Shown: in pieces, positions 1 to 8,116 of the stretch | Layout of the letters: every line of letters starts with the position of its first letter | Position numbering within the stretch: the first letter of the stretch is position 1 | Assembly (NCBI RefSeq): GCF_000495795.1 | Contig: NZ_AWGD01000014.1 | Coordinates: 1 to 36,437 of the forward strand | Source: Asticcacaulis sp. AC460 | GTDB taxonomy: Bacteria; Pseudomonadota; Alphaproteobacteria; Caulobacterales; Caulobacteraceae | DNA: 36,437 nucleotides | Direction: 5' to 3' | Notes under the pieces: generated by a model | Database searches by the model: none | Seen by the model: only the letters and a program-made list of their open reading frames with translations | What the model was told of the DNA's origin: nothing | Translations under genes and position numbers: made by a program

Positions 1-270
1 CCGTGTGTTCCGTCGTTTGATTCTACCGGCCGCGCCGAACCTGATTTGCCACCGCCCTTCACAAATGATTTCGCGTTAACTTTTGCGCTCGACACCCTGC
101 GGTCATTTGTTAACGTCGTGCCAGACTCGGGTGGCGAAACCGTTCACCCACAGGGCGACAGAATTTGTCCCCAAATATCACCTACCAGATGTAGACGTTA
201 AGCTGGCATTAACCACAATTTGTGGTGATATGGGTCCGGCTTCGGCCTCAGTTTCGATTCGGGATTACCA
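1..270 (+). promoter_or_regulatory. nrdB upstream region with CtrA-type box and GANTC sites
   Basis: This 270-base gene-free stretch precedes nrdB. A perfect TTAA-N7-TTAA motif, the binding consensus of the cell-cycle regulator CtrA in Caulobacterales, lies at 198-212. GANTC sites, methylated by CcrM in this group, lie at 19-23, 124-128 and 256-260. A palindrome with 7-bp arms ACCACAA/TTGTGGT overlaps the right CtrA half-site at 212-226. An 8-bp inverted pair ACAAATGA/TCATTTGT lies at 61-68 and 103-110, next to GTTAAC sites at 75-80 and 109-114. I see no convincing pair of NrdR boxes. Regulation by CtrA or by methylation is inferred from these motifs only. Confidence 0.5.
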
Positions 271-1329
271 ATGACCAGTTCTCGCCTTCTGTCCGCTTCC
301 GGTGCCGGCCTCCTGACCCCCAGCCACAGCTACAAGCCGTTCCGCTATCCGTGGGCCTTCGAGTTCTGGCGCAAGCAGCAGCAGGTCCACTGGATCCCGG
401 AAGAAGTGCCGCTGGGCGAGGACTGCAAGGACTGGGCGGCCAAGCTCAATGATTCCGAACGCAACCTGCTGACCCAGATCTTCCGGTTTTTTACGCAATC
501 TGACATCGAGGTCCAGGACAACTACCTGGAACGCTACGGCCGGGTGTTCAAGCCGACCGAAGTCAAGATGATGCTGTCGGCCTTCGCCAATATGGAAACC
601 ATCCATATCGCCGCCTATGCCTTGCTGCTCGAAACCATCGGCATGCCCGAGTCCGAGTTCGGCGCGTTCATGGATTATGAAGCCATGCGCGACAAGCACG
701 ACTTCATGGGCACGTTCGGCGTCGATACCGAAGCCGATGTGCTGCGGACGCTCGCCATGTTCGGCGGGTTCACCGAAGGCCTGCAACTGTTCGCCTCGTT
801 CGCCATGCTGATGAACTTCCCGCGCTTCAACAAGATGAAGGGCATGGGCCAGATCGTGTCGTGGTCGGTGCGCGACGAAAGCCTGCACTGCGAAGGCATC
901 ATCAAGCTGTATCATGCGTTCGCCAAGGAAACCAAGGCGCTGACCAAGTCGGTCCAGGACGACATCATCGACTGCTGCAAGACCGTGGTGACGATGGAAG
1001 ACAAGTTCATCGACCTGGCCTTCGAAATGGGTCCTGTCCAGGGCATGACCCCGGACGATATCAAGGCCTATATCCGCTACATCGCCGACTGGCGGTTGCG
1101 TCAGCTGAACCTGCCGGAAGTGTTCGGCGGGGTGAAGGAAAACCCGCTGCCGTGGTTGCAGGTGCTGCTGTCGGGCGTCGAGCATGCCAACTTCTTCGAA
1201 GCGCGCGCCACCGAATATTCCAAGGCTGCGACCACCGGCCAGTGGACCGGCGGTGAAGGCGTCTGGGGCGCGTTCGATGAGCTGATGAAAAAGCGCGCCG
1301 AGGGACTGAAGACAGGCCTGGGGGTCTGA
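271..1329 (+). CDS. nrdB: Ribonucleoside-diphosphate reductase small subunit (class I, NrdB/R2)
   Basis: This cytoplasmic di-iron protein makes the tyrosyl radical that the large subunit NrdA uses to reduce ribonucleotides to deoxyribonucleotides for DNA synthesis. At 352 residues it has the usual R2 length. The metal ligands are visible: probable D78 in the TQSDIEVQD stretch, E109 and H112 in METIH, E169 in FTEGLQ, and E203 and H206 in RDESLH. Y116, four residues after H112, matches the radical tyrosine position, so this is a tyrosyl-radical type. The start has only a weak ribosome site (CGGGA), but the N-terminus fits the family. nrdA is not in the window and would have to lie upstream or elsewhere. 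The promoter carries a CtrA-type box and GANTC sites, consistent with S-phase-linked expression. Confidence 0.96.
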   Translation: MTSSRLLSASGAGLLTPSHSYKPFRYPWAFEFWRKQQQVHWIPEEVPLGEDCKDWAAKLNDSERNLLTQIFRFFTQSDIEVQDNYLERYGRVFKPTEVKMMLSAFANMETIHIAAYALLLETIGMPESEFGAFMDYEAMRDKHDFMGTFGVDTEADVLRTLAMFGGFTEGLQLFASFAMLMNFPRFNKMKGMGQIVSWSVRDESLHCEGIIKLYHAFAKETKALTKSVQDDIIDCCKTVVTMEDKFIDLAFEMGPVQGMTPDDIKAYIRYIADWRLRQLNLPEVFGGVKENPLPWLQVLLSGVEHANFFEARATEYSKAATTGQWTGGEGVWGAFDELMKKRAEGLKTGLGV

Positions 1330-1403
1330 GTTTACGGATTTCTTATCTTTGCAGCGGCATCGCCGACTGAAATTTTATCCGCGTTCGGATAATATCAAAT
1401 CTT

Positions 1404-1498
1404 CCTGTTGAACATGAAAAACTCAACAGGCCCAAGGACCCGAGGATTGAACATCTGAAGCTGAAAAGCGGAGGAATGGTTCGATAAATCCTCGGGTC
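1404..1498. terminator. Two stem-loops in the convergent gap after nrdB
   Basis: Two hairpins lie between nrdB and the convergent minus-strand gene. The first has 8-bp arms CCTGTTGA/TCAACAGG at 1404-1411 and 1423-1430 with an 11-nt loop. The second has perfect 12-bp arms GACCCGAGGATT/AATCCTCGGGTC at 1437-1448 and 1487-1498, extended inward by GAAC/GTTC after a bulge. Neither is followed by a clean T-run, so they are candidate bidirectional terminators or 3' protective structures rather than textbook intrinsic terminators. Confidence 0.45.
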
Positions 1499-1501
1499 TC
1501 T

Positions 1502-2470
1502 TCATATGTGCCCTCCATACATTTCCATCACATCGCCCCGCAGCCGCGCCGTCAGTTGCGTCAGCCAGTTCGCGGCTGGTTGCGGCACCGGCTGAGGTAC
1601 GTCGAAACGATCGATCTGGTAGACCTCGCCGCCGAAGCGCGTGGTGTCGATAAACCGGCACTCGCCCGTTTTGCGTTCATAGACATAGAGGCCCGCCCGG
1701 CCCGAGGCTGCCTGGGCTTCACTGTCAGGGAACAAAATCGGCGGCATGGGGGTCTTGCGACTGCGGCTGTCGGTGCGGTGGACGCTCTTGCCGATCACGA
1801 TCCAGTCGTCGTCGAGATACAGACCCCGGGCATAGCCGAAGACGCTTAAGAGCCGGCGCGGGCCCTGCCCCGTTTCCAGCTCGAACAAACTCCCGGTCGC
1901 CGAATCCAGCACATAGAGCAGACCGTCGCGGCTGGTGACGCTGTGCGGGTCGGTGAAGCCGTCGAACAGGACCTCGCCGCTCAGCACATCGAAGACGCAG
2001 CCGATACGCTTGCCGGTCGACCGCCGGGCGCCGAACTGCGACGCCACCAGCCGGCCCTTGTAGACGCAGAGGTCGTTGATATGCAGGGTGTCGTTGTCGT
2101 CGCTCTGGTTGGGATTGACGCAATCGAGTGGCTTCAGGTCCGGGCTGAGGCGCCAGATCTCGTTGCGCGCCGTGCGGACGCTGTAGAGATGGCCCTGGAA
2201 AGCGACCAGGCCATGCAGGTCGAAATGGAACGGACCGTTGGGCAGGTAGGTGGCCCGGTTCAGGTGCGCGTCGGTGACGGCGAAGCTGTAGGTGCGCGAC
2301 TGCAGCGAGACGATGACCCGGTCGCCCAGCAGCACCCAGCCAGTGGCGCCGCGCAGTTTCGGTTTGAGCCGGTAGGCGGCGGGTGTGATCTTTCCTGTCG
2401 TATCGACCTGAAGCAGATGGGTGTTGGACTTACCGTTGTTGCACAGGGAAACCAGGAAGGATGGCGGCAT
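1502..2470 (-). CDS. DUF4915-like (TIGR03032-type) beta-propeller protein
   Basis: This 322-residue protein has no signal peptide and no membrane segment, so it is probably cytoplasmic. Its sequence alternates short beta-strand blades (WVLLGDRVIVSL, GLVAFQGHLYSV, DLCVYKGRLVAS, LLYVLDSATGSLFELE). The pattern of DPHSVTSRDGLLYVLDS followed by GYARGLYL resembles the DUF4915/TIGR03032 family, whose members are predicted beta-propellers of unknown function. The start is supported by an AGG ribosome site about seven bases upstream. A 6-bp-arm palindrome GATTAC-N6-GTAATC at 2491-2508 lies just before the gene and could be an operator. The gene is convergent with nrdB. The fold is a reasonable call; no function can be assigned from sequence. 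Confidence 0.75.
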   Translation of the reverse strand: MPPSFLVSLCNNGKSNTHLLQVDTTGKITPAAYRLKPKLRGATGWVLLGDRVIVSLQSRTYSFAVTDAHLNRATYLPNGPFHFDLHGLVAFQGHLYSVRTARNEIWRLSPDLKPLDCVNPNQSDDNDTLHINDLCVYKGRLVASQFGARRSTGKRIGCVFDVLSGEVLFDGFTDPHSVTSRDGLLYVLDSATGSLFELETGQGPRRLLSVFGYARGLYLDDDWIVIGKSVHRTDSRSRKTPMPPILFPDSEAQAASGRAGLYVYERKTGECRFIDTTRFGGEVYQIDRFDVPQPVPQPAANWLTQLTARLRGDVMEMYGGHI

Positions 2471-2928
2471 GAATTGACCTCACGGAAACAGATTACAAAT
2501 CCGTAATCCGGCCGCGTGGTCCAATTTGGGTGGCGCTGTTTCAGAAAGATTTCAGAACCGATGTTATTGTTTCGAAGCTGTCATTAACCGGGGTTTTATG
2601 GCGGTCGTGCGGCCTGCGCACAGCATTCTTACCCTGAGACGGCTAAGCTTTGTTCATCGCCGAAGACCCCGAGTATGGGACACCCGGCGGGACTACAAGC
2701 GCCAGGAAGACGATGTCGGGATTTAACGGATCTTCCCCCCGGTCCGTGACGCGTCGTCTTCCTGGCCTCTTGTTTTGCGAATTCGCCCATCGAGACTGTT
2801 CTGAACTTATTCGGCAGCCGCATCTACGCAAGATACCCCTCCGCCGGCTTCGCCGGCACCTCCCCACTTCGTGGAGAGGAGGGCGTTTTATGTCTTCATA
2901 TCGTGACAGGCTAGGCGCCCGGTGTTGG
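2471..2928. other. 458-base intergenic region with two palindromic elements
   Basis: No convincing gene lies here. It holds a 13-bp perfect inverted repeat, GCCAGGAAGACGA at 2701-2713 against its complement at 2754-2766, around a 40-nt centre. At 2837-2883 there is a C- and G-rich hairpin block, including CCGCCGGCTTCGCCGGC and CCACTTCGTGG inside CCTCC/GGAGG flanks, which resembles short intergenic repeats of Caulobacterales. The latter lies just downstream of the minus-strand histidine kinase and could end its transcript. Short open frames here have no ribosome site or family resemblance. Confidence 0.5.
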
Positions 2929-4110
2929 CTAGAGCGACATGCGGAAGCGGAAAACCGTTTCGTCGTCGGTAGACTGGACCGTCAGGGTGCCGCCGTGGGC
3001 CTTCGCGATCTCCGACGCAATGTACAGCCCCAGACCCAGACCCTCCTGGCCATGCTTGACCTCGTTGCGGGTGAACGGCCGGAACAGCTTGTCCAGCACT
3101 TGCGGCGCAATCGCCCGGCCGCCATTGCACACCATCACCGTCAACACATCGCCACCGCTGGCGGCTGAAACCTTCACCGGCTTGGCCGGATCACCATGGG
3201 TAAAGGCATTGCCAACCAGGTTCGACACCATCTGGCAAATCCGATGCACATCCACCGTCACCGGCTGGGTCAGGGCGAAGCGGGTCTCGACCGCGCGATC
3301 GGGCCAGGCCGAGCGGACCTCGTTGACCGCATGCAAAAGCGCGCCGTCCAGGTCGCCACGGCTTTCCAGGTTCAGATTGAACCCGCGCCCCAGCCGCCCG
3401 CGCGCCAGGTCCAGCAGATTGTTGATCAGCTCGCCCATGCGCACGGCCGACTGCTGAATCATGCCCACGATGCGTTCGCCGCGCTCGTCCTTGGTGCGGC
3501 CTTTCAGCAACTCCGCCCCCGAGGTAATCGCCCCCAGCGGATTGCGCAGGTCATGGCCCAGCACGGCGATGAACTGTTCGCGCAGCTTGGCCGTTTCGCG
3601 CGCCTCGGCCAGGGCGACCTCGATGCCGTCGATTTTCTCTCGGTTGGTCAGGTGCATGCCGATCAGCTCGGCGAAAAGCTGGAACATGCCGATGGTTTCG
3701 GGATTGTCGAGCTTGTGCGGCGCCGGATCGACCGCGCACAGCGTCCCCCACACCGTACCGTCCTTCGTGAAGATCGGCAGGGAAATGTAGCTTTTCAAGC
3801 CGTACAGTTCAGGGGTGTGGTGGCTGCAGTAGACGGGATGTTCGACGGCGTTGTCGAAGATCACGCCTTTGCCGGACTGACGGATCTCATGACAGATGGT
3901 GCTGGCGACGGGCAGTTCACCGCCGACGCCCAAGCCGAAGCTGATATCGTCCTTGACGCTGAGCGCGACCCAGCGGTCCTCCGTCACCCGCGCCACGGCA
4001 GCGAACCCCATCCCCGTCGCCCGGGTGATGACGTCCAGCATCATCGGCACGGCGTCGATGCGTTCAATCGCGGCTATGTCGGCGGCGAGGCCGGAAGGAA
4101 AGTCGGTCAT
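2929..4110 (-). CDS. GAF-domain sensor histidine kinase
   Basis: This soluble two-component kinase probably senses a small molecule or redox cue in the cytoplasm and autophosphorylates on histidine. An N-terminal GAF domain covers about residues 15-160, with a CHEIRQSGKGVIFDNAVEHP stretch and a PHKLDNPE segment. It is followed by a HisKA H-box (AVLGHDLRNPLGAITS, near residue 190). The HATPase_c domain shows the N-box (MVSNLVGNAFTHGD) and the G-box (GLGLGLYIASEIAKAHGG). No transmembrane segment is seen. I chose the ATG at 4110 (MTDFPSG); a GTG at 4134 would add eight residues, and neither has a good ribosome site. No response regulator is adjacent, so this is an orphan kinase. The gene upstream on the same strand encodes a small hydrolase-like protein, about 90 bases away. 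Confidence 0.9.
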   Translation of the reverse strand: MTDFPSGLAADIAAIERIDAVPMMLDVITRATGMGFAAVARVTEDRWVALSVKDDISFGLGVGGELPVASTICHEIRQSGKGVIFDNAVEHPVYCSHHTPELYGLKSYISLPIFTKDGTVWGTLCAVDPAPHKLDNPETIGMFQLFAELIGMHLTNREKIDGIEVALAEARETAKLREQFIAVLGHDLRNPLGAITSGAELLKGRTKDERGERIVGMIQQSAVRMGELINNLLDLARGRLGRGFNLNLESRGDLDGALLHAVNEVRSAWPDRAVETRFALTQPVTVDVHRICQMVSNLVGNAFTHGDPAKPVKVSAASGGDVLTVMVCNGGRAIAPQVLDKLFRPFTRNEVKHGQEGLGLGLYIASEIAKAHGGTLTVQSTDDETVFRFRMSL

Positions 4111-4200
4111 TAGGCAGGCACAATGACAGCCCACCGCCGGATGTCAAATATAACTGCGTTATTTGCACAACCTTATGGCAAGTATGCGCTTTTTGGATAT

Positions 4201-4512
4201 TTATGCGTAGGTTTCGGCCGTCTGCGCGTCGAACCCAAGGGCCTGGGCCTGGGCCAGGACCGAGTCGGAACCGGCGACGCTCAGGCGCGCCACGCCCACA
4301 GCACGAAGCTGGGCCGCCAGGTTGGTGCCGACGAACAGGTCGCCTTCGCCGTTGTCGATCACCCAGTCGGGAAAGCGCGGGGTCACGCCGTCGGCGGCAC
4401 CCACGAAAACCACCTGTGTTCCTTCGGCACGCGCGGTTTCGACCATCTCCACGACGGCCGCGCCCGGCAGCAGGGCGCCGATGACGATCAAGGCATGACG
4501 ATTGGAACTCAT
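4201..4512 (-). CDS. Small protein resembling part of a cysteine-hydrolase (isochorismatase-like) fold
   Basis: This 103-residue protein is real by its signals: a strong AGGAGGA ribosome site at 4518-4524 with good spacing, and neighbour-like codon use. Its N-terminus (ALIVIGALLPGAAVVEMVETARAEGTQVVFV) and C-terminus (FVGTNLAAQLRAVGVARLSVAGSDS followed by AQALGFDA) resemble the first strand and the FxGTxLxxxLxxxGVxxLxVxG segment of isochorismatase-like hydrolases. It is about half their usual length, the usual catalytic Asp of VIDMQ reads Gly, and no cysteine is present. It is therefore probably non-catalytic if the relationship is true. It may be cotranscribed with the downstream histidine kinase. 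The family assignment is tentative. Confidence 0.6.
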   Translation of the reverse strand: MSSNRHALIVIGALLPGAAVVEMVETARAEGTQVVFVGAADGVTPRFPDWVIDNGEGDLFVGTNLAAQLRAVGVARLSVAGSDSVLAQAQALGFDAQTAETYA

Positions 4513-4806
4513 GATAGTCCTCCTGGGAACTTAGTAGTCGAAAGCGGCGGACAGGGAGGAAAGCCAATTCCCCGTCCATGGTGGGCGGGGGTGGATGGCT
4601 GAGAATGACCTTAAGCGATCACGCAACCACCCGACGCCCCGCCAATAGCGGTCGTTTTACGGGTTACGGTTGCTGTAAACATTCGAGACATGACACCACG
4701 TTAACACAGGTTGCCGGGTGAGTCTATCGCATCGCAGCATGGTCACAACCTGTTGAAAGGCGAAGGGTGACGCGTTACTGTGTCGTCGGCTTCAGGGGGA
4801 ATATTG
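4513..4806. promoter_or_regulatory. Divergent intergenic region, about 294 bases
   Basis: This region separates the minus-strand small gene from the plus-strand transglutaminase/TPR gene and must hold both promoters. It contains the strong AGGAGGA site of the minus gene (4518-4524) and the AGGGGGA site of the plus gene (4794-4800). A GAGTC (GANTC) site occurs near 4718-4722. I cannot identify promoters confidently and see no RNA gene. Confidence 0.4.
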
Positions 4807-7800
4807 ATGTTGAAACAGCTTCTTCGGGCATCGGCGGCCATGGCGCTGGTCCTTGCCCCGGGTCTTGCTCATGCCGCCGACGCGCTGGAATTCGGTCCGG
4901 CCGCATCATGGGTCAAGCCGCTGCCGACCGTGCGTGAGGCCAAGACCGAGCCGGGTGCGCCCGCCGCCTTCCTGGGCATGGATATCCAAAGCCGGTTCGG
5001 CAATGACGGCGATGACCACTTCATGGATATCGCGCTGAAGATTCTGACGCCGCAAGGCCTGGCCTACGGCCGGCCGACGGCCTACTGGAACCCGCAGACC
5101 GACACGGTCACCATCCACAAGGTGCAGATCCTGCGCGGGGATCAGGTCATCGACGTCCTGGCCCAGGGCCAGACCTTCACCACCCTGCGCCGCGAGAGCA
5201 ATCTGGACCGCCAGATGCTGGACGGAAACCTGACCGCCATTCTGCAGACCGAGGGCCTGCAGGTCGGCGATATCCTGACCTATTCCCTGACCATCCATCG
5301 CCAGGATCCGGTGCTGCGTGGCAAGTCCGAAACCCTGTCGTCCTACAACAGCGCCATGCCCATCGGCCGCGTCACCTACCGCGCCGAGTGGGCCGCCGGC
5401 AAGCCGATGCGCTGGAAGGCGACCTCCGACCTGACCGACGTCAAGGTGAAGAAGACGGCGGCTGGCAGCGAGGTGAGCCTGGAACTCAAGGACTACAAGA
5501 GTCCCGAGGCCCAGCCGCGCGTCCCCGACCGCTACAAGCGCTTCGGCCAGTTGCAACTGACCGAATTCGCCTCCTGGCCGGATCTGTCGGGCATGATGGC
5601 GCCGCTGTACACCAAGGCCTCCACCCTGGCGCCCGATTCGCCGCTGCGCGCCGAGGTCGACAAGATCCGCGCTGCCCACACGACGCCCGGCGATCAGGCG
5701 GCGGCCGCGCTGCGGCTGGTCGAGGAGCAGGTGCGTTACGTTTATATCGGCGCCAACCAGGGCAACTACGTCCCGGCCGATGCCGACCTGACCTGGCAGC
5801 GCCGGTTCGGCGACTGCAAGGGCAAGACGGCGTTGCTGCTGGCCCTGCTGCGCGAACTGGGGATCGAGTCCGAGGCTGTTCTGGTCTCGACCAAGGGCGG
5901 CGACGGCATGAACGAGAGCCTGCCACTGATCGAACTGTTCGACCATGTCATCGTCCGGGCCGTCGTCGACGGCAAGACCTACTGGCTGGACGGTACACGC
6001 ATGGGCGATACGCGCCTGGACCAGGTCCCGGTGCCGGCCTACACATGGGGCCTGCCGGTCAGGGGCACGGGCGGAGACCTGGTGGCAATCACCCTGCCGG
6101 CGCCTGACAAGCCGCTGCAGGAAAAGACGATGCGCGTCGATGCCTCGGCCGGGCTGGACGCGCCGGCGCCCTACGCCGCGGAGGTCATCACCCGTGGCGA
6201 CCAGGCCCTGGCCATGCATACGGCCATGGCGGCCATGTCGAAGGACGAGTTCGACAAGCAGATGAAAGAGTCGATGAAGGACAACGAGGACTTCACGCTC
6301 GACACCATCACCAGTGACTGGGACGACGCCACGGGCGAGTTCCGCATCCGGATGGAGGGCAAGGCCAAGATGAACTGGTGGTCGCCCGGATCTGGCAAGC
6401 CGCGCCAGTATATGGTCGACGGCGCCTATGTCGGCGGCGGTTTCGACCTGGAACGCAAGGACGGCCAGGCGAAGGACGCCCCGGTCAGCCTGGCCTTCCC
6501 GCACTATGAAAGGACCAGCGCTACCGTCATCCTGCCGCAGAAGGGCAAGGGTTTCGCCATTGCCGGCGAGGCGGTCGACAAAACCCTGGCCGGCTACGCC
6601 ATGAAACGCAGCTTCCAGCTCAGGGACGGCGTCTTCACCATGGAGGTGACCGAACGCACCGTCGCCCCGGAAGTGCCGGCGGCGGAAGTCCTGGCCGCCG
6701 AGACCGAACTGGACCGGCTGGGCGACACCCAGGTCTATCTCCAGATGCCGTACGACTACAAGGCGACGACGGCCGATGTCGCGGCGGCCGGCCACGACGA
6801 CCCCAAGACGGTGGACGACTATGTCGCGCGGGCTCAGACCCGGTGGGCCGGCGGTCAGCTTAGCGAAGCGATCGCCGACCTGGATGCCGCGCTCAAGCTG
6901 GACCCCAAGTCCGCCAAGGCCCTGGTCCTGCGCGGCCAGGTCAAGGACAAGGCTGAGGACGATGACGGCGCCCTGGCCGATTATGCCGCGGCCCTGGTCA
7001 TCGACCGGCGCAATACCGAGGCCTATAGCGGCCAGGCCTACATCCATTGGGCGCGCAAGGACTATCCGCAGGCGATCGACGCCCTGACGCGGGTCCTCGA
7101 CATCAATCCGGCCGATCCGGCGGCGCGCCAGTTGCGTGGCCTGGTCCTGCTGGAAAAGGGCGATGCCGAACGGGCCCTGGACGACGCCCTGACCAACGTC
7201 ATGATGCAGCCGGATTCCGTCGAGGCGACGCTGTTCCTGGCTGTGGCCTATCAGTTCAACACCCAGTACGACAAGGCGATCGAGGTGTTGCAGGCCGCCA
7301 TCGCGAAGGACGGCGACGATGCCCGGCTGCATGCCGCCCTGGGTGAGGCGTTCATGCGCTGTGGCACCGAGGCCGAATGCGACGCCAAACGGCCGAAGGC
7401 GGTCGAGGCCTACAGCAAGGCCATCGCGCTGGAGCCGTCGGTGGACCTGTATCTGAACCGCGCCCGGATGCGGCCGGAGTCCGAACGCGCCGCCCGGTTT
7501 GCCGATATCGACGCCGCCCTGGCGCTGCAGCCCGACTCGCCGGAGATCCTGCTGACGCGTGGCCAGTTCTACCGGTCGTACAAGGATTACGACCTGGCCC
7601 TGGCGGATGCCGACGCCATCCAGGCGCTGGAGCCCGAGGGTACCGAGGCCTATGGCCTGCGTGCCAACATCTATGAGGAACAGGGCAATTACGACGCCGA
7701 GTTCGTCCAACTGGACAAGGCGCTGGCCCTGAAGCCCGAAGACCCCGACCTGCTCAACAATGCCTGCTGGGCGCGCGCCATTTCCGGCCGCGAGCTGGAG

Positions 7801-8094
7801 AGGGCGCTGGAGCTGTGCAATGCGGCGCTGAAGGTCGAGCCGCGGTCCGGCCAGATCCTGGACAGCCGCGGCATGGTCCATCTGAAGATGGGCAAGTGGG
7901 ACGAAGCCCTGGCGGACTATGACGCCGCCGTCGCCGTGGCCAATGGCGGCCCGTTCGCCTCGGCCTGGTACGGCCGCGGCATCGCGAAACTGCGCAAGGG
8001 CCTGAGCAAGGAAGGCAAGGCCGACCTGGCCGAGGCCAAACGCCAGTCACCCGGTATCGAAAAAACCTACGCCGAGGACGGCATCAAACCCTAA
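4807..8094 (+). CDS. Exported DUF3857 / transglutaminase-like / TPR protein
   Basis: The ATG at 4807 is preferred because it gives a clean Sec signal peptide (MLKQLLRASAAMALVLAPGLAHA) and follows AGGGGGA by six bases; the product is 1095 residues and probably periplasmic. An N-terminal DUF3857 domain (about residues 40-200) precedes a transglutaminase-like core (about 285-400). The catalytic triad is visible as C337 (GDCKGKT), H380 (DHVIV) and D395 (WLDGT). From about residue 660 to the end there are ten or so TPR helical repeats (for example AIADLDAALKLDPKSAKALVLRGQV), which usually bind partner proteins. A CX5C pair (C852, C858) interrupts the TPR array. The next gene encodes a TPR paralogue of this C-terminal half. 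The substrate is unknown; peptide or isopeptide chemistry in the envelope is a family-level inference. Confidence 0.9.
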   Translation: MLKQLLRASAAMALVLAPGLAHAADALEFGPAASWVKPLPTVREAKTEPGAPAAFLGMDIQSRFGNDGDDHFMDIALKILTPQGLAYGRPTAYWNPQTDTVTIHKVQILRGDQVIDVLAQGQTFTTLRRESNLDRQMLDGNLTAILQTEGLQVGDILTYSLTIHRQDPVLRGKSETLSSYNSAMPIGRVTYRAEWAAGKPMRWKATSDLTDVKVKKTAAGSEVSLELKDYKSPEAQPRVPDRYKRFGQLQLTEFASWPDLSGMMAPLYTKASTLAPDSPLRAEVDKIRAAHTTPGDQAAAALRLVEEQVRYVYIGANQGNYVPADADLTWQRRFGDCKGKTALLLALLRELGIESEAVLVSTKGGDGMNESLPLIELFDHVIVRAVVDGKTYWLDGTRMGDTRLDQVPVPAYTWGLPVRGTGGDLVAITLPAPDKPLQEKTMRVDASAGLDAPAPYAAEVITRGDQALAMHTAMAAMSKDEFDKQMKESMKDNEDFTLDTITSDWDDATGEFRIRMEGKAKMNWWSPGSGKPRQYMVDGAYVGGGFDLERKDGQAKDAPVSLAFPHYERTSATVILPQKGKGFAIAGEAVDKTLAGYAMKRSFQLRDGVFTMEVTERTVAPEVPAAEVLAAETELDRLGDTQVYLQMPYDYKATTADVAAAGHDDPKTVDDYVARAQTRWAGGQLSEAIADLDAALKLDPKSAKALVLRGQVKDKAEDDDGALADYAAALVIDRRNTEAYSGQAYIHWARKDYPQAIDALTRVLDINPADPAARQLRGLVLLEKGDAERALDDALTNVMMQPDSVEATLFLAVAYQFNTQYDKAIEVLQAAIAKDGDDARLHAALGEAFMRCGTEAECDAKRPKAVEAYSKAIALEPSVDLYLNRARMRPESERAARFADIDAALALQPDSPEILLTRGQFYRSYKDYDLALADADAIQALEPEGTEAYGLRANIYEEQGNYDAEFVQLDKALALKPEDPDLLNNACWARAISGRELERALELCNAALKVEPRSGQILDSRGMVHLKMGKWDEALADYDAAVAVANGGPFASAWYGRGIAKLRKGLSKEGKADLAEAKRQSPGIEKTYAEDGIKP

Positions 8095-8116
8095 AACCAT
8101 GCGGGAAATAAAGCTT

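Noticed and set aside
165..230. Paired NrdR boxes before nrdB
   Set aside because: CCAAATATCA near 171-180 and the dyad at 212-226 are not close to the NrdR consensus and their spacing does not suit.
2471..2928. tRNA or small RNA gene in the gap
   Set aside because: No cloverleaf, anticodon stem or CCA end could be drawn from the sequence; only simple inverted repeats are present.
4906..7881. A 991-codon open frame on the minus strand opposite the transglutaminase/TPR gene
   Set aside because: It lies wholly antisense to a gene with clear domains; long antisense frames are common in high-GC DNA. Its product has no recognisable domain and no ribosome site.
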